Below, piece after piece: positions 30,123 through 38,402 of a DNA stretch of 64,000 nt. Positions within the stretch are counted from its first letter, which is position 1. Every line of letters begins with the position of its first letter. The position numbers and the translations under genes were made by a program. This DNA comes from a virus. Below the pieces are notes generated by a model. That model made no database searches and was not told the DNA's origin. It saw nothing but the letters and a program-made list of their open reading frames with translations. Location of the stretch: positions 62,001 through 126,000 of IMG/VR virus record IMGVR_UViG_3300044701_002789; one strand, written 5' to 3'.

Positions 30123-30275
30123 TTAAGAGCATACAACAAAACCCTTCTTTTGGGAAGGGTTAAGTAGACGGTTTTTCAATTGTCTCCTCCTCGCCTTTGC
30201 TTGACGCAAAGCCTGAGGTTTAAGTTTTCGTTTTTGCTCTTTTTTGGAGTGGTGGTATCGGTTTGGGACTTGCAT
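30123..30275 (-). CDS. possible small very basic protein, 50 aa
   Basis: An open frame from ATG 30275 begins MQVPNRYHHSKKEQKRKL and continues with QAKARRRQLKNRLLN; about 19 of 50 residues are K or R. A perfect late box (TATAAATA) lies 16 nt upstream. Against it: no clear ribosome site, and the terminator hairpin at 30134-30161 lies within the last codons. If real it would be a DNA- or RNA-binding late protein. No family is recognised. Confidence 0.48.
   Translation of the reverse strand: MQVPNRYHHSKKEQKRKLKPQALRQAKARRRQLKNRLLNPSQKKGFVVCS
30134..30161 (-). terminator. probable terminator after gp46
   Basis: The minus strand forms AACCCTTC-CCAAAA-GAAGGGTT followed by TTGTTGT. Confidence 0.7.
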
Positions 30276-30290
30276 GGGACCAAAAGAAAC

Positions 30291-30298
30291 TATTTATA
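30291..30298 (-). promoter_or_regulatory. late promoter box TATAAATA
   Basis: A perfect late box on the minus strand at the end of gp46, 16 nt before the 50-aa ORF. Confidence 0.6.
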
Positions 30299-32003
30299 GT
30301 ATATGGGAAAAATTGCTTCTCTTGTCCACCTGTATGACACTTTCAAATTTGTCCTCAAGTCCAGTTTTATGTGATATTACAAAAATATTTGCATCTGTAA
30401 TTACATATCTGATAATCTTAAGAAATTCATCAGTACCAGAACTATCCAAAGAACTATCAAACACCTCATCAAAAATGATCAAATTGCAAGAAACCGAATT
30501 TTTCAATTTAGCAACTTCTCTCCAAGCAAAAAGTAATGATAAATTAATTCTAGACTTTTCACCTTCACTGAAAGAACTGTAAGAAAAATCTTCATGGATT
30601 GGAGATTGAACACTTTCATTAAATTCATCATCTAAAGTGAAGTTAATATAAAAATCCATCATTTGAAGATATCTATTAATCTGTTGATTTATCAATGGCA
30701 GATATTTTTTGATAATCTTAGTTTTCACTCCACCATCCTTAAGTAATAAATACGAAAAATCATAGTAAGAAATTAATTCTTTTCTACTAGATAATTCCTC
30801 AAAGGTTTCATTTAAACTACTCTCAAATTGTTTCAATTTCTCATGTTCAGTATTTCTATTTTCAAGTTGTTTGGCAATAGTTTGAATTTCCTTTTCCAGA
30901 TCTCGGATTTGTCTCTGATGTCCAGAAACTCTTGTATTATTTTTAGAAATTTCATGGTTTAAATTAGTGATCTCTTTTGAGATTCGGAGAAAATGACTTT
31001 CTTTAATTTCTTCGTCTTTAATTGCATTTTCAAGTTCTTTGTAACCGGTTTTTAACTCTTTTGCTTTTATTTCTACTTCACTAATTTTATTTAAACGAAA
31101 TTCTTCATCAATTTCTTGTGTGCAAGTTGGGCAAATTACATTATTTGAAAAGAACTTATGATCATGAGTTATTGTAGATATTTTTTGAGATATTTTACCT
31201 TTAAGATTTCCAAGTTTTCTAAGTTTTTCTTTAGATTCAGAAACTTCTTCTAAATCTTCAGTTAAAGAAAAAATATCTTCTTCAATTTCAGAACTCTTTA
31301 AAATATAGGCGTCACATTCTTTAGTGAGTTTATCAATTACATTTCTTTTATTATCTATATTTTCTTTACCTCTACTTTCAAGTTCTTCAATAAAGTCTTT
31401 TTGCATTTGGACTTTATCCTTTAAAGATTCTTTTTTTAAATTTAAAGTTTTAATATCATCTTTTATAGTTCTAATCTTTTCTTTAATGATTGCATTCATA
31501 GTGGAAAAGACCTTAATATCTAAGAGATCTTCAATCACTTCTCTCCTGTGTGTGGGGGAGAGTTGCATAAATGGAACAAAATTACTGCTTCCAATTATAA
31601 CAATTTGAGTAAAAGACTTAAAATTCATTTTAAGTACAGTTTGTTCAAACCATTTTTGTTGGTCTACGGAAGAAGATGTTTGATCAAGTAAAGTATTATT
31701 AAAATAAATTTCAAAAATATTTGGTTTTATTCCACGACGAACTTTATAATTATTGGTTCCAATTTTGAATTCAACTTCAACTAAACAATCTTTCTCATTA
31801 ATAGAATTAACCAATTGAGGTTTATTTATTCCTCTAAATGATTTACCAAATAAACCAAATGTTAGTGCATCAAGAAAAGTACTTTTGCCGTAACCATTAC
31901 CACCAATTATTAAGGTAGTTTTAGATTTCTGAAAATCAATCTCAGTGAATTGATTCCCGTATGAGAGGAAATTTTTAAATTTTATTCTTTCAAAAATTAT
32001 CAT
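30294..32003 (-). CDS. 46: recombination endonuclease subunit, Rad50/SbcC-like (T4 gp46)
   Basis: A 569-aa SMC-type ATPase. Walker A is GGNGYGKST (about residues 34-42). A long coiled coil with a zinc-hook CPTC (around 290) follows, then the signature FSEGEKSRINLSLLF and Walker B LIIFDEVFD. With gp47 it resects DNA ends for recombination and, in T4, degrades host DNA. It is 1 nt downstream of the DUF3110 gene. Confidence 0.95.
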   Translation of the reverse strand: MIIFERIKFKNFLSYGNQFTEIDFQKSKTTLIIGGNGYGKSTFLDALTFGLFGKSFRGINKPQLVNSINEKDCLVEVEFKIGTNNYKVRRGIKPNIFEIYFNNTLLDQTSSSVDQQKWFEQTVLKMNFKSFTQIVIIGSSNFVPFMQLSPTHRREVIEDLLDIKVFSTMNAIIKEKIRTIKDDIKTLNLKKESLKDKVQMQKDFIEELESRGKENIDNKRNVIDKLTKECDAYILKSSEIEEDIFSLTEDLEEVSESKEKLRKLGNLKGKISQKISTITHDHKFFSNNVICPTCTQEIDEEFRLNKISEVEIKAKELKTGYKELENAIKDEEIKESHFLRISKEITNLNHEISKNNTRVSGHQRQIRDLEKEIQTIAKQLENRNTEHEKLKQFESSLNETFEELSSRKELISYYDFSYLLLKDGGVKTKIIKKYLPLINQQINRYLQMMDFYINFTLDDEFNESVQSPIHEDFSYSSFSEGEKSRINLSLLFAWREVAKLKNSVSCNLIIFDEVFDSSLDSSGTDEFLKIIRYVITDANIFVISHKTGLEDKFESVIQVDKRSNFSHIL

Positions 32004-32004
32004 A

Positions 32005-32280
32005 TCAAATAAACTCTACGTTCTCCGAATAAGGTGGAATAACAATATCTTCCGATGAAAAAATTTTATATTCATACCCATGAAGATTACACGCTTTTAT
32101 TGCAATCTCTTTTTCCACTTCCATAACACTCATTTTAGGATAATCATCTTCTTCTAATAACAATGCAAAACGTACTGCATCATCCTTTTCCTCAAAAATA
32201 TAAAGAATATGGTTGCCAAGTTCATCAACGCCAGCATAAGCGCCTTGGTCTTCTTTCCCATCTACAGTAATTAAATACAT
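32005..32280 (-). CDS. DUF3110-like protein between gp47 and gp46, 91 aa
   Basis: The block GNHILYIFEEKDDAVRFALLLEEDDYPKM matches the DUF3110 pattern (mostly known from cyanobacteria and plastids): a FE-DD-A-R-A-LLE core, followed by CNLHGYEYKI. The function is unknown. It shares one base with gp47 and lies 1 nt before gp46, so it is embedded in the Mre11/Rad50-type operon. A host origin of the gene is likely but not proven. Confidence 0.78.
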   Translation of the reverse strand: MYLITVDGKEDQGAYAGVDELGNHILYIFEEKDDAVRFALLLEEDDYPKMSVMEVEKEIAIKACNLHGYEYKIFSSEDIVIPPYSENVEFI

Positions 32281-33314
32281 TACACCATTTCCAAAGACTC
32301 TCTATAAACTTCTTCCAGCATATTAATTATAATAGTTTTATCCAAGTCACATTCACTTTCTGAAACATATCTCTGTAAGATTGAAAGAGTATCTTCAGAT
32401 TCAAGTGCTTCAAATTCTTCAGATTCAGTTATTTGGTGATTCTCAACTATTTTTAATTCAGCAACATTTGCAGTATACAGGTTATCAATAAATTTTTCAA
32501 ATTTCTTTTGATCTGTCTTTTTACGGACAATCACCCGAACTATTTTATTTTCATATTCGCGAACATCAAAAGTTTGGTATGGAGTATCTTCATAGTAGAT
32601 ATTATAAAACATTCTATATGGATTATCCACATAAATGTGTTCTGTGGTTTCAGTATCAAAGATAATAAAACCACGATCATCATTTACATCATTCCAATAA
32701 ATTTCATAAGGATTTCCAATATAATATACCTTACCATTGTCTGACCTAGTGTGATAGTGTCCAGAAAAAACCTTGGTAAAATTATCAAATATACCAGAAT
32801 CCAATCCGCTATCCATAATATGCCCACGATAAGGCGCAAACCCATTTAGTTCTAAGTGTCCCATAGCAATTTTACATGAAGTCTTTTTAATTTTGGTAAA
32901 AGACTTTTCACTGTTTTCTACATTTATCCAAGGCAACAAAAGTACATTTAAATTGCCAAGTTTTACTTCTGTAGGTTCTGAATATGTTTTTATATTTGAA
33001 TAATCTTTAAGAAGAAGGTCTGGGGAATTTATTTTATTTGAATTTCGGAAAAAAATGTCATGATTACCAACAATCATGTGGACATTATATTTGGAGAGAG
33101 GTTCTAAAACCACTCTCCTTGTCCAATCTAGTCCCCAGAAATCTATACTTTTACGACTATCAAAGGCGTCTCCCATGTGAATAACAGTATCAATCCCATG
33201 CTGTTCCAGTGTTGGGAAAAATACGTTTTTATAGAAGAGTTCAAAGTAATCGTGAAAAAGTCTTGAAGATTTTCTCGCTGTAAAATGTGTATCAGTGAGA
33301 ATGGCGACAAGCAT
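32280..33314 (-). CDS. 47: recombination endonuclease subunit, Mre11/SbcD-like (T4 gp47)
   Basis: A 344-aa metallophosphoesterase nuclease. The motifs are complete: LTDTHF (Asp8, His10), HMGDAFDSR (Asp49), VGNHD, and SGHYHTRS. It partners gp46. It is 1 nt downstream of gp55, so the late sigma factor and the recombination nuclease share an operon, driven by the promoter at 33840-33868. Confidence 0.95.
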   Translation of the reverse strand: MLVAILTDTHFTARKSSRLFHDYFELFYKNVFFPTLEQHGIDTVIHMGDAFDSRKSIDFWGLDWTRRVVLEPLSKYNVHMIVGNHDIFFRNSNKINSPDLLLKDYSNIKTYSEPTEVKLGNLNVLLLPWINVENSEKSFTKIKKTSCKIAMGHLELNGFAPYRGHIMDSGLDSGIFDNFTKVFSGHYHTRSDNGKVYYIGNPYEIYWNDVNDDRGFIIFDTETTEHIYVDNPYRMFYNIYYEDTPYQTFDVREYENKIVRVIVRKKTDQKKFEKFIDNLYTANVAELKIVENHQITESEEFEALESEDTLSILQRYVSESECDLDKTIIINMLEEVYRESLEMV

Positions 33315-33315
33315 T

Positions 33316-33813
33316 TCAATACCTCATTTTAATATGAACGGATTCCTTGATACTATTATACTCCGAATAATTGGATCCGTCAACACTTGAGTCGTCAGCA
33401 AAGACTTCCGAAAACCCAGTTCTTTCCAATATTTTGTTTTTAATTTCCAATTGACGCTTTTCTCTCTGTATTCTACGGAGAAAGGCATAGTGAATGATCT
33501 GCGTAAAATATGCAAAGGGATTCTGAGACTTTTCTGGGTTGAAATTGTGGAGGTATTGGATGCAGTTTTCAATGCCATCAGAAATCATATCATCCTTAAA
33601 CATATAATTTACAAAATTAGGTTTAAAGGACAAATGGGTGGCAATTTTAAGAATGCATTCGCCAATGTAATTAGGTATTGGGGGTTTTGGATTCCCATTT
33701 TCTTCCGCAACAGCAACCCTTCTCCTATACTCAATAAGAGCCTCTAAAAATTGTTTATTATTGACATAATGTTCAGATCTTTTTCTTTTTTTCATTACTG
33801 CGGTTGAAATCAT
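33316..33813 (-). CDS. 55: late-transcription sigma factor (T4 gp55-like)
   Basis: A 165-aa minimal sigma70-family factor. The sigma region 2 core is visible: DDMISDGIENCIQYLHNFNPEKSQNPFAYFTQIIHYAFLRRI split over about residues 76-117, ending in a basic helix. It directs RNA polymerase to NATAAATA late boxes, many of which occur in this window. An in-frame ATG at 33795 (MKKRKRSEHY) is an equally likely start; neither has a clear ribosome site. Confidence 0.92.
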   Translation of the reverse strand: MISTAVMKKRKRSEHYVNNKQFLEALIEYRRRVAVAEENGNPKPPIPNYIGECILKIATHLSFKPNFVNYMFKDDMISDGIENCIQYLHNFNPEKSQNPFAYFTQIIHYAFLRRIQREKRQLEIKNKILERTGFSEVFADDSSVDGSNYSEYNSIKESVHIKMRY

Positions 33814-33839
33814 AAGAATGCTTAATTCAATATGTAGTT

Positions 33840-33868
33840 ATTATAGCATTTTTAATGGATAATGGCAA
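33840..33868 (-). promoter_or_regulatory. sigma70-like promoter of gp55-gp47-gp46
   Basis: The minus strand reads TTGCCA (33868-33863), 17 bp, TATAAT (33845-33840), matching 11 of 12 consensus bases. Confidence 0.82.
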
Positions 33869-33869
33869 C

Positions 33870-33898
33870 TTGACAGACCATTAAAAAGTGTGTAGAAT
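33870..33898 (+). promoter_or_regulatory. plus-strand sigma70-like promoter, antisense
   Basis: The plus strand reads TTGACA (33870-33875), 17 bp, TAGAAT (33893-33898). Its -35 box is one base away from the -35 box of the gp55 promoter. Transcription would run antisense into the Sm-like gene and uvsW. Confidence 0.6.
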
Positions 33899-33926
33899 AG
33901 GCTTGTCCGGTTTGAAGGTGATGGCT

Positions 33927-34322
33927 CTAGCTATTATTATAAAGCTTTTCTAGGAGTATTTTAGCATCTGTAACACTACTAATGTATCCCATCTTTCTAG
34001 ATAAATTGCTTTTAGTGTTACCCATGTTAGGGTTTTCTGCTTTTTCTATAAATTGTTGGTGTAGTAAAATCATTTCAATATCTTTTGATTCTGACATAGT
34101 AAGTACATCCTTTAAATTTAAAATAAACAAATCATCAGTAGTAGTCTTTAACCAAGGTTCAATCTTATAACCATCTTTACCTAATTTGGATTTATAAGAT
34201 TTAATTACTACTGGATTATTAATAAGAAGAACATTATTGCCATTTTCTTCTGATGGAACTACTCTGGCAAATATTTCTTCACCTGTCTTTAGTTTTATTG
34301 TGGCATAAAAATCATCTTCCAT
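33927..34322 (-). CDS. Sm-like conserved phage protein, 131 aa
   Basis: Residues 1-85 fit a small barrel: YATIKLKTGEEIFARVVPS, LLINNPVVI, KIEPWLKTTTDD and LFILNLKDVLTMSES. This is the same pattern as the ORF at 21550-21861 (GE turn, NP, PW loop, final proline or serine helix). A helical tail follows (EMILLHQQFIEKA). It lies 2 nt downstream of uvsW. The function is unknown; the shared fold within one phage suggests a family with a common ligand. Confidence 0.72.
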   Translation of the reverse strand: MEDDFYATIKLKTGEEIFARVVPSEENGNNVLLINNPVVIKSYKSKLGKDGYKIEPWLKTTTDDLFILNLKDVLTMSESKDIEMILLHQQFIEKAENPNMGNTKSNLSRKMGYISSVTDAKILLEKLYNNS

Positions 34323-34324
34323 AG

Positions 34325-35797
34325 TTATTTTAGTTGAATTGGTATAATTTCGTAATTAAAGTCTTCTTCAGAATATATTTTAACTCGTTCTATAAAATGA
34401 TTTAAAGTATAATTCTTTCTTGAATTATATGTAGTATCATCGGAAATGTCATATAAGGTTGCTTTTTCTTTATTACTACTTTTTCTCAATACTCTACCGA
34501 TAGATTGTAAGTTTCTGATTCTAGATTTGCTTGGTGAAGCAAATATTACATTATGTAGGTTTTTGATAGAAATACCAGTACTAAAAACACCATAAGAAGC
34601 AACAATAATTGCATTATTTTCTCTTTCGGTTATTTCTCTAACTAATTCTCTTTCTGAAACGTTTACTCCACCATGAACAAAAAAGACCTTACGGTTTGAA
34701 TCACTATCACTATTTATGAGTTGGTACAATGGGAGTCCATGAGTTTCTACTCTAGAAAAAAGAATCAAAGTATTACCTTTTAAATCTAAAGCAAGTTTTT
34801 TAATAAAGTTGTTTCTTTTTTCATTAGTAATAATAAACTGAATTTCATCTTCATACTTATCAAATTTTTGTGGTTTATGCTTAAGTACTATACAATGAAT
34901 ATCTAATTTAGATGCTCTACCTTTCTCAATAAGTTCCTTAGTTCCCACTGCTTTGTATGGAGGACCAAATAGACCCGAAATGACCCATTCATGAGTCTTA
35001 GAGTCCTTTCCTCCATTAGATAGGGTTCCTGTGAATCCAAATCTATACTTCGCATTATGAGACTTTTTCATGATGTCTATTAAAGACTTTGATTTGCATC
35101 CATGACATTCATCAACGATTACACAATCATAATCTTCAAAAAATACTTTATTCATATTATAGATGCTTTGCCATGTGGACAAAGTTACTAATTTATCGGC
35201 AATTTTGTCTTGTCCTGAATAAACCATATGGCAGTAATTTTCCGGATCCCAACCATACTCTTGCCAATCTTTATACATTTGATGTATCAGTCCAGTTGTA
35301 GGGAAAACAACCAAGCACTTCAATTTCTTAGAAACATAGTATCTTATTAAAGAGTAAATCATAAAAGATTTACCAGAAGAGGTCGCAGATATGACTGTTT
35401 TTCTATTGTACCTTAAACATTCATATACTGTATTAATCTGGTATTCGTAAGGATCAAGATTAGAAATATACTTCATATATCCCTTAACACCTTCTTCTGT
35501 AATCTCTTCATTGACTTCAAATGGGAGACCATAATACTTATTATCACGGAACTCATATGTATATCCGTAATTTTTTATTTTGGCAATTACTTTATCCAGA
35601 AGTCCAGCATAAATTTCTCCTGTTGCAGTGCTTAGGAGTCTTATTTCTCCATCCCATCCTTTCTTTCTATACTGTGGCATAAACTTTGCCGACTCCACAC
35701 TAAATGTAAAGTGTGGGGCAAGTTCATATAAAATATGAGGTTCACATTCTAGTTTAATGTAAACCTCATTTTTCTTATGTATTATTACGTCACTCAT
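34325..35797 (-). CDS. uvsW: recombination DNA/RNA helicase (T4 UvsW-like)
   Basis: A 490-aa SF2 helicase. The N-terminal double-stranded-DNA-binding part (PQYRKKGWDGEIRLL) is followed by Walker A ATSSGKSFM (around residue 140), the DEAH-box variant DECH, motif III FTGTL and the motif VI region QSIGRVLRKS. In T4, UvsW unwinds R-loops and ends origin-dependent replication late in infection; the late-type box CATAAATA at 35827-35820 agrees with late expression. Confidence 0.93.
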   Translation of the reverse strand: MSDVIIHKKNEVYIKLECEPHILYELAPHFTFSVESAKFMPQYRKKGWDGEIRLLSTATGEIYAGLLDKVIAKIKNYGYTYEFRDNKYYGLPFEVNEEITEEGVKGYMKYISNLDPYEYQINTVYECLRYNRKTVISATSSGKSFMIYSLIRYYVSKKLKCLVVFPTTGLIHQMYKDWQEYGWDPENYCHMVYSGQDKIADKLVTLSTWQSIYNMNKVFFEDYDCVIVDECHGCKSKSLIDIMKKSHNAKYRFGFTGTLSNGGKDSKTHEWVISGLFGPPYKAVGTKELIEKGRASKLDIHCIVLKHKPQKFDKYEDEIQFIITNEKRNNFIKKLALDLKGNTLILFSRVETHGLPLYQLINSDSDSNRKVFFVHGGVNVSERELVREITERENNAIIVASYGVFSTGISIKNLHNVIFASPSKSRIRNLQSIGRVLRKSSNKEKATLYDISDDTTYNSRKNYTLNHFIERVKIYSEEDFNYEIIPIQLK

Positions 35798-35819
35798 AGA
35801 ATCATTAAATTTCTATGAT

Positions 35820-35827
35820 TATTTATG
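35820..35827 (-). promoter_or_regulatory. late promoter box CATAAATA
   Basis: Matches NATAAATA on the minus strand, 23 nt upstream of uvsW. Confidence 0.55.
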
Positions 35828-35829
35828 GG

Positions 35830-36264
35830 TTATCCCAAACCACTAGCAAAACGCATATATTCAATGCTATTTTTTATTTGAAAAGACCTATTGTGTATCA
35901 TTTTTAAAATATCTTGAAGATATGTAAGCATTATGTCATAATATTCAACCTTCAAGGATGCTTGCGATAAATTTTCATCAGCATCCATATATTTTTGTAG
36001 CGCATCTTTATCCCTTATTTTTTTGGGAAAAGGATTTTGAATATAAACATCAGGATCTGCTTTACCAGTATAGTATTCGTATTTCTGATGTCTGATATTT
36101 CTTTTTTGTTGTTCTGCTTTCTTTTTTAAGAGCATTATATTATTATAAATGTCATAGTATTTGGCATGTAAAATTGGGATATTTAAAGATTCTGTATGTA
36201 GATTGTCTGGATCTATTTTAGAATCTTGTTCCCACATCTCTTGTATTTTATCTAAATCAATCAT
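35830..36264 (-). CDS. uvsY: recombination mediator (T4 UvsY-like)
   Basis: A 144-aa helical protein beginning MIDLDKIQEMWEQDSKIDPDNL, the typical start of UvsY, with IPILHAKYYDIY and RNIRHQKYEYYTGKADPDVY. UvsY helps UvsX load on ssDNA covered by single-strand-binding protein. It is 3 nt downstream of the tail-tube-like gene. Confidence 0.93.
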   Translation of the reverse strand: MIDLDKIQEMWEQDSKIDPDNLHTESLNIPILHAKYYDIYNNIMLLKKKAEQQKRNIRHQKYEYYTGKADPDVYIQNPFPKKIRDKDALQKYMDADENLSQASLKVEYYDIMLTYLQDILKMIHNRSFQIKNSIEYMRFASGLG

Positions 36265-36267
36265 AGT

Positions 36268-36828
36268 TTATTTTGTAGGATTTAATGGTTTCCCCGTCTT
36301 GTCCACTATATTATACATCAAATACTTGAATGTGACATCTGCGGTTAAATACTCATTGTCCCTGTTTGTGGCGTCAAACTGGAGAGCACTCAACTGGTAG
36401 GGAAACATGGACTTAAATACTACATTAAAATTGAAGTTTTGACTACTGTTGAGTACCAATAGAGTCCCATCTGAATATAGATTCATATCTGATCTGAAAG
36501 GTTGTTCAAAGATTTCATTAGTCTTTTGCCAATCGTATATTTCTTGAAGACTTTCCGGAAATCCAAGACCCCTCATCCAATTCTGTATTTCCATATAGTT
36601 CTCTAGATTTTCATCAACCAAGAATTTTAATGTAAAATCCTCAAATTCCATTTTGTCACCAGGAACAGGGACATCATTTAAATAGTTTGGTTGATTTGCA
36701 ACTCCCAAAGTAATTCCAGGAATGTTCGCCACATTAGAAAAAAATGCAACCTTTGGCGCTCTATTTAAGGTAAACCTAAAACCAATTGAGGTTAAAAAGT
36801 TCCTATTTTCTATTTGATTTTTTGGCAT
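36268..36828 (-). CDS. tail-tube-like or tail-completion structural protein, 186 aa
   Basis: A beta-rich protein with IPGITLGVANQPNY, EDFTLKFLVDENLENYMEI, MRGLGFPESLQEI and a late TADVTFKYLMYNIVD strand, a pattern close to gp19-type tube proteins (a strand ending in V-F-KY). In cyanophages the gene between gp23 and uvsY is sometimes named gp3 or a structural protein; I cannot decide between them. A possible late box (AATAAATA, 36845-36838) lies very close to the ATG. Confidence 0.65.
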   Translation of the reverse strand: MPKNQIENRNFLTSIGFRFTLNRAPKVAFFSNVANIPGITLGVANQPNYLNDVPVPGDKMEFEDFTLKFLVDENLENYMEIQNWMRGLGFPESLQEIYDWQKTNEIFEQPFRSDMNLYSDGTLLVLNSSQNFNFNVVFKSMFPYQLSALQFDATNRDNEYLTADVTFKYLMYNIVDKTGKPLNPTK

Positions 36829-36851
36829 TTTTTTAGTTATTTATTTCCATT

Positions 36852-36875
36852 AAAAAAGGAGTCCCGAAGGACTCC
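36852..36875 (-). terminator. terminator of gp23 with a UUCG tetraloop
   Basis: The minus strand forms GGAGTCC-TTCG-GGACTCC followed by TTTTTT. The C(UUCG)G loop is unusually stable. It lies 21 nt after the gp23 stop codon. Confidence 0.92.
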
Positions 36876-36896
36876 CTGTAACTTATATGAAATGGT

Positions 36897-38348
36897 TCAC
36901 ATAAGGTTGCGAACTTGTACTCTTCTATAGTATACGTTGCTATTAGGATTAATAGCACCCATACCTTGTGTACGACCTTCCGCAAATGGGTTAGCAACAA
37001 GACCGTAACGAGTCTTGAATCCAATTTTTGGTTGGAAGCTGTTCTCACCAACGGCACGAACCATTTGGAGAGGAACATAAGGACAATAGAAGAGTCCAGC
37101 GTCATAAGGAGAAGAACCCTTATAACCAACAACGTAATACTGGTTAGAACTTACGTTTGCAGCATATGGGTCAATATAGACACGGAACTTACCGAGAAGA
37201 ACACCAGCAAAGGTGTTACCAGTGTCATCAACGTTGAGATTTGCATTAAGAGCAGGAGTGTAATCAAGTACACCAGCCATGCTTAGAGCAGAAGCAACGT
37301 CAGCAGAGCACATGATAACATTACCCTTTCCTCTACGTGTTTGCTGCGCAATAGCGTTAGCGTCACGCTCAATTTGGAAAAGGAGACCTTTGAACTTCTC
37401 AACAGACCAACGACCGTTGGAGTCAACATCAAGGTCAAATGCACCAGCAGTTGCTACGTTTGCCTGAGCACCAGGACGTGCAACCTTGTAAATGGTACGG
37501 ATAACTTCACGGTTAATTTCAGCAAGAATTTCGCTAGACAAAATGTTAGCGAGTTCTGCTTCAGCATTAAGACCATGAATTGCCTTAAGGTCTTGAGCAA
37601 GTTCAAGACTGTACTCAGCTTTCAAAGCACGGGACTTTGCTTCAACGAGAACTTTCTCAATAGAGAAGTTCATTTCGTTGAACTGAGAGTTACCGTAACC
37701 GAGACCTTCTGCGTCAGCAGTGCTCATACCCTGACCAGTGGTATAGGCAAGTTGACCATCTGGGTTCAAGAGACCAGGGTTATCGTTGAAGTTACCTGGG
37801 CTGTTGTTTACACCAGCATTTGTAGTACCGAATCCTACAGTAGATCCAGAACCAACTCTTGCACCATCTACAGATGTGTACTGACCTTGATCTAAATCAA
37901 ACTGACTATTCTGTGCGGAATATGCGGTATCTACTTCGTCGTATAGGTTTTCTGGACCTTGACCTTGGACTTTACCATAGCGTGAACGCATAGCAAAGAT
38001 AAGACCAGTAGGACCATTCATTGGTTGAACGCCAGCGAGGTCATAAGCGACCAAGTTAGGCATTGAACGACGAATGAGACTAATGAGAACGGGGTCAAAA
38101 CCTGCAACTGGGCCTTCAGATGCGGCATAACCACTAAATCCAGCAGAAGTGCCAGAAGCAGTGCTCATGGATGGGGTTTCTGTCAAGAACTCACCATGAG
38201 AGAATGAATTCTGTTCTCTTAAAAATCTTTCTTGGTTTTCGAGCAAGACAGCGGTTACAGCTCTTCTGTGCGAATCTTTGATAGGATCTAATCCATCAAA
38301 GTCAAGAAGCGGTGCCCACTTTTCTTGCAATCTTTCGGATTGAAACAT
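36897..38348 (-). CDS. 23: major capsid protein (T4 gp23-like)
   Basis: A 483-aa HK97-fold capsid protein. The N-terminal prosegment ends near FLTE (Glu57), where prohead protease gp21 would cut; the mature protein would begin TPSMST. Typical blocks are GFSGYAASEGPVAGFDPVL, YDLAGVQPMNGPTGLIFAMR and, near the end, PFAEGRTQGMGAINPNSN. A good ribosome site (GAGG) precedes the ATG. Spelling differs from the AT-rich neighbours with more G/C codons, as expected for a highly expressed gene. Confidence 0.97.
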   Translation of the reverse strand: MFQSERLQEKWAPLLDFDGLDPIKDSHRRAVTAVLLENQERFLREQNSFSHGEFLTETPSMSTASGTSAGFSGYAASEGPVAGFDPVLISLIRRSMPNLVAYDLAGVQPMNGPTGLIFAMRSRYGKVQGQGPENLYDEVDTAYSAQNSQFDLDQGQYTSVDGARVGSGSTVGFGTTNAGVNNSPGNFNDNPGLLNPDGQLAYTTGQGMSTADAEGLGYGNSQFNEMNFSIEKVLVEAKSRALKAEYSLELAQDLKAIHGLNAEAELANILSSEILAEINREVIRTIYKVARPGAQANVATAGAFDLDVDSNGRWSVEKFKGLLFQIERDANAIAQQTRRGKGNVIMCSADVASALSMAGVLDYTPALNANLNVDDTGNTFAGVLLGKFRVYIDPYAANVSSNQYYVVGYKGSSPYDAGLFYCPYVPLQMVRAVGENSFQPKIGFKTRYGLVANPFAEGRTQGMGAINPNSNVYYRRVQVRNLM

Positions 38349-38402
38349 TGCTTTTACCTCTTTGTAAAAATGAAATTGTTTTTGTTTGATTTAATATTAA
38401 AT

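Noticed and set aside
36838-36845. AATAAATA in front of the tail-tube-like gene.
   Set aside because: It lies only 9 nt before the ATG, leaving no room for a leader with a ribosome site; not listed as a promoter.
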